DNA of 6,634 bases from an uncultured Clostridia bacterium (GTDB taxonomy: Bacteria; Bacillota; Clostridia; Oscillospirales; Acutalibacteraceae). The stretch spans positions 1 through 6,634 of the forward strand of contig CAMVNL010000130.1 of assembly GCA_947168785.1 (NCBI GenBank), written 5' to 3'. The notes under the pieces were generated by a model that was given only the letters and a program-made list of their open reading frames with translations, ran no database searches and was not told the origin of the DNA. Each line of letters begins with the position of its first letter. The stretch's first letter is position 1. A program made the position numbers and the translations under genes. Shown in pieces: positions 1 to 5,200 of the stretch.

Positions 1-573
1 CAGCGCCAATGCGGACTGCTTCAGCTTGTCCAGCTTCGTCATCAGGTTCTGGATATCGATGGCCGCCTTGACGGTGAGGAACAGGTCCACGGAGAAGATG
101 ACGAGGATCACGATCACCGCCCAGAAACGGACGTTCTGGGGGATAAAGCCGATGACGAAATCGTACAGCGGCGCGATGACGTACACGTAGATGACCGAGA
201 AGATGGCCCAGTAGATGGTGTGCTTGAGGCAGATGCGCCCGTGCAGGTTCATGAAGTTGTTGGAATAGTCCCACCAGCGGGCGTGGAACAGCTTTTCCAT
301 CAGAAAGCTGGTCATGTATTCCACCGTGTCCGCCAGCACCATGCCCAGCAGTATCACCAGCCAGAAGCGCTTTTCCGCCGGTTGGCTCAGGGGGATCAGG
401 CAGACGTTCAGCACCAGCATGCCCGTGCCGTAGATGGGGCAGATGGGGCCGTGGTTGAAGCCGCTGTTGATGACCCGCTTTTCCCCCAGCGACCGGTAGG
501 TGCACTCCACGGCCCAGCCCACGGCGCTGAAGAAAAAGAACATGAAGACGTAGTTGACGATCGTATCAAACAT
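1..573 (-). CDS. PF06541-family (CmpB-like) polytopic membrane protein, C-terminus cut by window edge
   Basis: This is an integral membrane protein of the family named 'putative ABC-transporter type IV' (PF06541); its substrate and true role are not established. The frame is open from ATG at 573 to the window edge, giving 191 residues without a stop. Family hallmarks are visible: an N-terminal hydrophobic helix (about 5-22) ending in VGWAVE, then GFNHGPICPIYG (38-49), a second helix (about 70-90) containing the acidic pair D82/E85, and WWDYS-x7-HGRICL (100-116). Further hydrophobic segments lie at about 119-135 and 149-168. The last visible part (about 169-191, AIDIQNLMTKLDKLKQ) looks like the start of an amphipathic cytosolic tail. 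The gene overlaps the end of the upstream HD-domain gene by 8 bp (ATGTTTGA), so it is probably translationally coupled and shares that gene's promoter. Membership in the family is fairly sure; a transport function is not, because no ATPase gene is visible beside it. Confidence 0.86.
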   Translation of the reverse strand, partial: MFDTIVNYVFMFFFFSAVGWAVECTYRSLGEKRVINSGFNHGPICPIYGTGMLVLNVCLIPLSQPAEKRFWLVILLGMVLADTVEYMTSFLMEKLFHARWWDYSNNFMNLHGRICLKHTIYWAIFSVIYVYVIAPLYDFVIGFIPQNVRFWAVIVILVIFSVDLFLTVKAAIDIQNLMTKLDKLKQSALAL

Positions 574-1126
574 TGGTCAGCAGCTCCTTGAAATACAGCA
601 GTTCTCCCTTTTTCTTCTCGAATCTGTTGCGGAACCGGATGTGGTCCGCGATCAGCAGCTCTCTTGTGGCGCAGTATTTGTCGCACAGCGATACCACCCA
701 GCCTTCCGGATAGCGGGGCGGGATGACGGTCAGGGGGAACATGTGGCGCAGGATGATGTTTTCTTCCTTTTTGCTGATGACAGGGTTCAGCACCCGGGCG
801 TTTTTCACCGCAAAGCCGGGGTGGCGGTAGCCGTGGGGCCGGTGGCTCCAGTCGCCGTCGTGCCAGTCGTAGTAGAAAAGGTCGTGCAGCATGGCGGCGC
901 GGGTGGCGGCAACGTAATCCAGCGACAGCTTTTTGCTGTAAACGTAGCTCATATACGTGACGCTGCGGATGTGGTCCAGCCGGTTGATGCTGCTGTGCTG
1001 CGGGTATTTCGCCAGCCCCTGCACCTCGTCGCTGTAATAGAGGTCGCCGACGATCTCAAAAAACTCGCTGCTGTCGATCTTGTCCAGACAGTAGGATTTT
1101 ACGTAGTTCTCAAACAATTTTCCCAT
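566..1126 (-). CDS. HD-domain phosphohydrolase, 186 aa
   Basis: This is a small soluble protein of the HD superfamily, metal-dependent phosphohydrolases acting on nucleotides or phosphoesters; the substrate cannot be told from sequence. The canonical metal-binding pattern is visible: H52 in LDHIRSV, the adjacent H81-D82 in AAMLHDLFYYDW, and a distal D149 in SLCDKYCA. Extra histidines at H95, H98, H102 and H128 are in positions where HD proteins often bind a second metal. No signal peptide, membrane segment or partner domain is seen, so it should be cytosolic. The ATG at 1126 is preceded by TAAGGA and by a promoter with an extended -10. Its stop lies 5 nt inside the following membrane protein gene, so the two are almost certainly one operon. 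It is not the RelA/SpoT type: it lacks a synthetase domain and is far too short. HD family assignment is strong; finer classification is open. Confidence 0.88.
   Translation of the reverse strand: MGKLFENYVKSYCLDKIDSSEFFEIVGDLYYSDEVQGLAKYPQHSSINRLDHIRSVTYMSYVYSKKLSLDYVAATRAAMLHDLFYYDWHDGDWSHRPHGYRHPGFAVKNARVLNPVISKKEENIILRHMFPLTVIPPRYPEGWVVSLCDKYCATRELLIADHIRFRNRFEKKKGELLYFKELLTNV
584..589 (-). promoter_or_regulatory. Shine-Dalgarno for the PF06541 membrane protein gene
   Basis: AAGGAG on the minus strand lies 10 nt before the ATG at 573, inside the last codons of the HD-domain gene. It fixes the start of the membrane protein and supports independent or coupled re-initiation at the 8-bp overlap. 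Confidence 0.7.
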
Positions 1127-1134
1127 TTCAACGG

Positions 1135-1140
1135 TCCTTA
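1135..1140 (-). promoter_or_regulatory. Shine-Dalgarno of the HD-domain gene
   Basis: TAAGGA on the minus strand ends 8 nt before the ATG at 1126. With the promoter just upstream, it supports this start codon. Confidence 0.75.
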
Positions 1141-1161
1141 TTTATATAATCAATTACGTCT

Positions 1162-1190
1162 ACTATATCATATATTCCCCTGTTTTTCAA
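1162..1190 (-). promoter_or_regulatory. Sigma-A-type promoter with extended -10 for the HD/PF06541 operon
   Basis: Reading the minus strand, TTGAAA (1190-1185) is followed by exactly 17 nt and then TATAGT (1167-1162). A TG dinucleotide at 1170-1169 makes an extended -10 (TGaTATAGT). Transcription should begin near 1155, leaving a leader of about 30 nt before the ATG at 1126. The promoter diverges from the rnpB promoter, with the two -35 boxes only about 22 bp apart. The region is clearly A+T-rich against the G+C-rich genes. Confidence 0.75.
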
Positions 1191-1212
1191 CCGATTTTTT
1201 GAACTTTCCGTC

Positions 1213-1241
1213 TTGACTTTTTCTGCCCGGTATAATAAGAT
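1213..1241 (+). promoter_or_regulatory. Promoter of rnpB
   Basis: TTGACT (1213-1218) is followed by a 17-nt spacer and TAAGAT (1236-1241), which predicts transcription start at about 1248. That is the first base that can pair in helix P1 of the RNase P RNA. A perfect TATAAT at 1231-1236 overlaps this -10, but it is only 12 nt from TTGACT. It could serve only with a different, poorly matching -35. Near-consensus elements fit the high expression expected of rnpB. Confidence 0.75.
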
Positions 1242-1247
1242 GGAAAA

Positions 1248-1586
1248 GGTCAGTGGAATGGGCAGTTACGCACGGCCCGACCGTGTGAGGAAAGTCCGGG
1301 CTCCGCAGAGCGGGATAACGGCTAACGGCCGCCGAGGGTGACCTTAAGGGAAAGTGCAACAGAGAGATACCGCCGGCATTTTGCCGGTAAGGGTGGAAAG
1401 GCGAGGTAAGAGCTCACCGGCGCAGCGGAGACGTTTGCGTCCTGTAAACCCTATCCGGAGCAACACCGACAGGAGTGGCTTGCTCGGCCCATACTCCGAC
1501 GGGTGGCGTGAGCGCGGAAGCAATTCCGCGCCAAGACAGATGACTGCCTTCAATGACAGAACCCGGCTTACAGTTCCACTGACTGT
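1248..1586 (+). ncRNA. rnpB: RNase P RNA, bacterial type A
   Basis: This is the catalytic RNA of ribonuclease P, which with the RnpA protein removes the 5' leader of pre-tRNAs. All the conserved blocks are present in order: GAGGAAAGTCCGGGCTC (1287-1303), GTGCAACAGAGAGATACCGCC region (1354-1374), GGTAAGAGCTCACC (1405-1418), AGACAGATGACTGCC (1534-1548) and ACAGAACCCGGCTTACAG (1556-1573). Helix P1 is a perfect 10-bp pairing of 1249-1258 with 1574-1583. P2 is GGCAGT (1261-1266) with ACTGCC (1543-1548). P3 is a short simple hairpin (1269-1275 with 1281-1287). A GGT at 1502-1504 is placed like the L15 triplet that pairs with the tRNA CCA end. The layout around 1391-1418 is the type A (ancestral) form. 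At about 340 nt it is somewhat shorter than the roughly 375-nt E. coli RNA, mainly through the small P3. The ends are uncertain by a few bases. Confidence 0.97.
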
Positions 1587-1613
1587 GTCAATATTTTCAG
1601 CGCCTCATATAAT
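1585..1613 (+). promoter_or_regulatory. Candidate promoter for the small membrane protein gene, inside the rnpB terminator
   Basis: GTGTCA (1585-1590, 4 of 6 matches to TTGACA) is followed by a 17-nt spacer and a perfect TATAAT (1608-1613). Transcription would begin at about 1619-1621. This gives a leader of only about 12 nt that starts at or within the GAGGTG Shine-Dalgarno of the gene at 1632. The -10 lies in the loop of the rnpB terminator hairpin and the -35 abuts the mature RNA end. Confidence 0.55.
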
Positions 1614-1631
1614 GCCGTGAGGTGTTTTTTT
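1601..1631 (+). terminator. Intrinsic terminator of rnpB
   Basis: CGCCTCA (1601-1607) pairs with TGAGGTG (1618-1624) in a 7-bp stem containing one G-U pair, with a 10-nt loop. It is followed at once by seven T residues (1625-1631). The stem is short, so termination may be partial, leaving some read-through into the following gene. Confidence 0.65.
1619..1624 (+). promoter_or_regulatory. Shine-Dalgarno GAGGTG embedded in the terminator 3' arm
   Basis: GAGGTG ends 7 nt before the ATG at 1632, with the terminator's T-run forming the whole spacer. In a transcript reading through from rnpB, this site is paired in the hairpin. In a transcript from the promoter at 1585-1613, the 5' arm is absent and the site is free. 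Confidence 0.7.
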
Positions 1632-1979
1632 ATGTTTGAATCCGTTCTCTGCGCCATCGGCGCGGTTCTGGCCGTCACCGGTTTTGTCTGCATCGTCTAC
1701 TGGCTGATGCTGCGGCTGATCCGGCCGAAGAAGAACGAGGACTATTTCGAGGTGCTGGTCTTTGACGGCAAAGAGGAAAACGCCAGCCTGCGGGTCAGCT
1801 TTCTGCTGACGCGGCTGCTCAGCACGGGCAGCATCCGCCACTGCCGCATTCTGGCGGTGGATAACGGCATGAAGCCCTGGCGGAGCGCCGCCCTGCGTGA
1901 GACCTTCGGCAGGGAACCCCGCGTCACCGTCTGCACCCCGGAAGAGGCCGCCGCCCTGCTTTTTGAGAAAAATGATTGA
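1632..1979 (+). CDS. Small single-pass membrane protein of unknown function, 115 aa
   Basis: I do not recognise a named family. The N-terminus is one hydrophobic segment (about residues 4-28, beginning FESVLCAIGAVLA) followed by a positive stretch RLIRPKKN, which predicts an N-out, C-in single-pass anchor. The remaining 80 or so residues look like a small alpha/beta cytosolic domain: a strand-like YFEVLVFDG, a helix with SLRVSFLLTRLLSTG, a strand HCRILAVDNGM, and a final helix EEAAALLFEKND. A membrane anchor followed by a domain with an ILAVDNG-type motif resembles conserved small hypothetical proteins that I associate with Clostridia, but this is memory-level similarity. An in-frame GTG at 1617 would add five residues. 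ATG 1632 is preferred because GAGGTG lies 7 nt before it and GTG 1617 has no ribosome site and lies in the terminator loop. The gene stands between rnpB and addB with no close neighbour. Codon use and G+C match the neighbours, and no terminator is visible after it. Confidence 0.78.
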   Translation: MFESVLCAIGAVLAVTGFVCIVYWLMLRLIRPKKNEDYFEVLVFDGKEENASLRVSFLLTRLLSTGSIRHCRILAVDNGMKPWRSAALRETFGREPRVTVCTPEEAAALLFEKND

Positions 1980-1995
1980 TTGCGGCGGGCAAAGT

Positions 1996-2007
1996 CCCGT
2001 AAACGGG
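1996..2007. promoter_or_regulatory. Dyad symmetry at the -35 position of the addAB-side promoter
   Basis: CCCGT-AA-ACGGG is a perfect 5-bp inverted repeat with a 2-bp centre. It ends 13 bp before the TATAAT at 2021, so a bound protein would cover the -35 region. It could be an operator or chance. It is not a terminator, because no T-run follows. Confidence 0.3.
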
Positions 2008-2017
2008 TCTGCGGCGC

Positions 2018-2026
2018 TGTTATAAT
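2018..2026 (+). promoter_or_regulatory. Extended -10 promoter, probable addAB promoter
   Basis: TG-T-TATAAT (2018-2026) is a perfect extended -10. The matching -35 position has no good TTGACA (CGTAAA at 17-nt spacing, 2 of 6), which extended -10 promoters tolerate. Transcription would start near 2033, giving addB a leader of about 240 nt that contains the whole inverted-repeat element at 2068-2230. I found no comparable promoter between that element and addB. Confidence 0.5.
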
Positions 2027-2067
2027 GAGTGTAAAGGTTGGATCAATTGGCGGTTTGGCGGGGAACC

Positions 2068-2093
2068 CGGTAGCGCGGCACCTCAGTGCCGCT
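2068..2093 (+). repeat. Left inverted-repeat arm, GTAG plus hairpin
   Basis: The core GCGGCACCTCAGTGCCGC (2075-2092) is a perfect 7-bp stem with a CTCA loop. GTAG at 2070-2073 stands one base outside it. The whole arm is the exact reverse complement of 2205-2230. Confidence 0.95.
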
Positions 2094-2204
2094 ATTAACA
2101 CAAACATCTTTTTTGAAGCATTTTCCGGTCTGATAAGACGTTTATTGTGCAGGAGAACGCCATCAGCAATTCAAAAATCCGTTTTGAAAGCTGCAATTGT
2201 CACA

Positions 2205-2230
2205 AGCGGCACTGAGGTGCCGCGCTACCG
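2205..2230 (-). repeat. Right inverted-repeat arm, GTAG plus hairpin
   Basis: The core GCGGCACTGAGGTGCCGC (2206-2223, plus-strand reading) is a perfect 7-bp stem with a TGAG loop. CTAC at 2225-2228 is GTAG on the minus strand. No T-run follows, so it is not an intrinsic terminator. Confidence 0.95.
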
Positions 2231-2260
2231 CATACCTCCCCCGACAACACCCTCTGTTCG

Positions 2261-2267
2261 AAAGGAA
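2261..2267 (+). promoter_or_regulatory. Shine-Dalgarno of addB
   Basis: AAAGGAA with its AGGA core ends 9 nt before the ATG at 2276. It lies about 30 bp beyond the inverted-repeat element, so the ribosome site itself is outside the hairpins. Confidence 0.7.
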
Positions 2268-2275
2268 ATCAACTT

Positions 2276-5200
2276 ATGCTGACGCTGCTGACCGGCACGG
2301 ACGTGCAACGGAAAAAAGAATATATCGACAGCGCCCTGTCGTCGTTGATCGACGGCGGGGAGAAGGTCTTTCTGCTGGTGCCGGAGCAGTCCAGCTTTGA
2401 CCGGGACCGGGAATTCCTGTTCCGCCACGGCGAAAAAAAGAGCAACCGGCTGAAGGTGACCAGCTTCACCCATCTGTGCGCCGACCTGCTGGAAAACGAA
2501 GGCCTGCGGGTGAAGCCCCAGGCGGACGAGGCGGCGCGGAACGTGCTGATGTCGCTGGCGGTGGAGGACGTGTCCGACTCTCTGGAGGTCTACGCCCGCC
2601 ACGCGGGCCGCAGCGCCCTGATCGCCGAATTGCTGGGCGAATACGCGGAGATCCGTCAGGCGGGCCTCGGCGCGGAGGAGCTGCGCCGGGTGAGCGCCGT
2701 CCTGCCCAAGGGACCTTTGCAGCGCAAAACGGAAGAGCTCGCCCGCATCTTTTTCGCCTATGAGGCGCAGATTTCCGGCCGTTTCTCCGAACAGGAGGAC
2801 AACCTCCGCGTGACGACGGAATATCTGAAGGATCACGGACTGTTCAAAGACGCGGTGCTGTACTTTGACGACTACCGGGGCTTTACGGCGGCCCAGCTGC
2901 TGCTGATGGAACAGCTCTTCGCCCAGGCGAAGGAGGTCTGCGTGTCGGTGACGGCCCCCTCCCTGACGGAAGGGGAGGAGATCGCCTTTGCCCACGCCCG
3001 GCGCACGGCCCGCTCCCTCCGCCTGTTCGCCGGCCGGCAGAACGTGCCCTGCCGGGAGCGCAACACCGACGGCGCGCCGGAGAACGGCCCGCTGCAAGTC
3101 CTGCGGGACTCCCTCTTCTCCTATGAACCGGACCGGTATGAAGAACCGACGGACCGGATCACGGTGGCCTGCGCTTCGGATAAATATGAAGAGTGCGATC
3201 TGGCCGCGCTGGAGATCCGGCGGCTGATCGCCGAGGAGGGCTACCGCTGCCGGGAGATCGCCGTGTTCGAACGGGGAAGCGGCTACGCTTCGGCTATGGC
3301 CGCTTCTCTGACCAAATACGGCATTCCGGTGTTCACCGACCGCCGCGTCCCGCTGGGGGATTACCCGCTGGTGCGGGCGGTGCTGACGGCGACGCGCATC
3401 GCCGTCTTCGGCTTTGCGTCGGAGGACGTCTTCTCGCTGCTGAAGACGGATATCGTCGGCGTGAGTGCCGTGGACTGCGCGCTGCTGGAAAACTACGTCT
3501 ATCTCTGGCAGAAGGACGGGGGCGCGTGGCTGAAGGAATTTACGGACAACCCCGACGGCTTCGGCGTGGAGCTTTCAGAAGATGGTGAAAAGACGCTCTC
3601 CAGAATCAACGAACTGCGGGAGTCGGTCGTCGCCCCGCTGCTGCGGCTGCGCCGCCGATTGGCGGAGGCCGACGGCACAGCGGCCTGCAAGGCCGTGTTC
3701 ACCTATCTGTCGGAAATCCGCGCGGCGGAGAATTTCTGCGCTTACGCCGAATATCTGAACGAACACGGGGGCGAGGCGGAGGCGGTGCGCTGCGCCGCGG
3801 TGTGGGAGCAGGTGATGGCGTCGCTGGACGCCCTGCAGGCCGCCACGGCCGGCAGGACTCTCTCGCCCCGGCGTTTTCTTGAACTATTGAAAATCATCCT
3901 GTCCTCCGGCGACGTGGGGCGCATCCCCGCCGGCACGGACGAGATCGTCATCGGTACGGCCGGACGCACCCGGTTTTCCTCGCCCCGGGCGGTGCTGGTG
4001 TTAGGGGCCAACGAGGGCGTCTTCCCGGCCCCCACCGAGGCGGGCGGCCTGTTCTCCGCCGGGGAACGCCGCGAGCTGTGCGCCAACGATTTTCTGCTGG
4101 AAAACCTGCCGGAAAACCTCTACGCGGAAGAGCGCTGCATCGCCTATCAGACGCTGAACTGCGCGACGGAGCGGGTGTGGGTCTCCTTTGCCCGCAGCAG
4201 CATCTCCGGGGCCGCGCTGCAGCCCTCGGAGATCGTGACGGAGCTGGAAAAGCGCTTTCCCCGCTGCCGCAGGCGCAGCGCCGACGAGCTGACGGCGGAG
4301 GACCGCATCGGCAGCCCCGCCACCGCCTTTGAGGAATACGCGAAGCGCCGCGGTTCGCCGGATTCGTTCACCGCGTCCCTGCGGGCCTATCTGGAAAGCG
4401 CCCCCGGCGAGGCGGGCCGTCTGGCTGCCCTGCGCCGGGCGGCGGAAAAAGCCCCCGCCGCCTTTGAGGACCCGGCGCTGGCGGAAAAGCTCTTCGGGCG
4501 GCATCTGCGCCTTTCCGCCTCCAAGGCGGAGGCCTATCACAAGTGCCCCTTTATGTACTTCTGCCGCTACGGCATGGGGGTGGAAAAGCGTCGCCCCGCC
4601 GGGCTTGACGCCAGGATCACCGGTCTTTTGGTCCACCACGTGCTGGAACAGGTGCTGCTGCAATACCGGAACAACGAGCTGACGGAGATGTCTCCGGCGG
4701 CGCTGCGGGAATTGACCGACCGGCTGACGGAGGACTATATCACTGAATTCATGGGCGGCCGGGAGGCCATGACCCGCTCCCTGAACCGCAGCCTCGACCG
4801 GGTCAAGGACGAAATCTCTGAGATTCTGTCCCGCATGGTGAAGGAGTTCGGCGTCAGCAGCTTCGAGACCCGGGACGTGGAGCTGGAGATCGGCGAGGAC
4901 GGGGAGATCGCTCCCTACCGCATCCCCGTGCCGGACGGCGGCAGCATCACCGTCAGCGGCTTTGTGGACCGGGTGGACGTGATGGACTGCGAGGGCAAGG
5001 CCTATCTGCGGGTCGTCGACTACAAGACCGGCGGCAAGAATTTCCGCCTCAGCGATATCTTCGACGGGCTGAATATGCAGATGCTGATCTACCTGATGTG
5101 CCTGTGGGACCATGGCAAAGAACGCTACGGCGACGTGGTGCCCGCCGGGGTGCTGTACGTGCCCGCCAAAACCGGCGGCGACAAGCTGCCCCGGAACGCC

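Larger units (their letters stand above)
2068..2230. mobile_element. REPIN-like / MITE-like element with 26-bp perfect inverted ends
   Basis: Two perfect 26-bp inverted copies (2068-2093 and 2205-2230) enclose 111 bp that are visibly more A+T-rich than the neighbouring genes and encode nothing credible. Each end is itself a hairpin with a GTAG tetranucleotide on its outer side (2070-2073, and CTAC at 2225-2228). This is the arrangement of two REP sequences in inverted orientation (a REPIN), elements moved by RAYT transposases of the IS200/IS605 kind. The interior holds another imperfect hairpin (CAGC 2164-2167 with GCTG 2190-2193, and TCAAAA 2171-2176 with TTTTGA 2182-2187). No transposase lies in the window and no clear target duplication flanks it. 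It sits between the probable promoter and addB. Alternatives are a MITE of another transposase, or a structured leader. The inverted repeat is certain; the mobile interpretation is inference. Confidence 0.55.

Noticed and set aside
554..1216. A 220-codon plus-strand open frame opposite the HD-domain gene
   Set aside because: The minus-strand frame has the HD motif, promoter and ribosome site. This one is a low-complexity V/A/Q/H-rich shadow that runs into the divergent promoter region.
1354..1620. Open frames on both strands inside 1344-1620
   Set aside because: The region is fully explained by RNase P RNA; all conserved RNA blocks are present and these frames have no ribosome sites.
1996..2007. 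Terminator for the gene ending at 1979
   Set aside because: The CCCGT/ACGGG hairpin has a 5-bp stem with a 2-nt loop and is followed by TCTGCGGC, not a T-run.
2113..2146. Outward-facing promoter inside the repeat element (TTGAAG with GATAAG or TTTATT)
   Set aside because: The spacers are 13 and 22 nt, outside the workable range, and no correctly spaced -10 is present.
2068..2230. CRISPR repeats or a pair of terminators
   Set aside because: There are only two copies, in inverted rather than direct orientation, with no spacer-repeat periodicity. Neither hairpin is followed by a T-run.
1980..2282. A 100-codon open frame crossing the inverted-repeat element
   Set aside because: It lacks a convincing start signal, translates palindromic repeat DNA, and overlaps the probable addAB promoter.
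2225..3097. A 290-codon minus-strand open frame antisense to the addB start
   Set aside because: Its composition (R, Q, H, G, V rich) is typical of an antisense shadow. It crosses the intergenic repeat arm and the addB start, and no ribosome site supports it.
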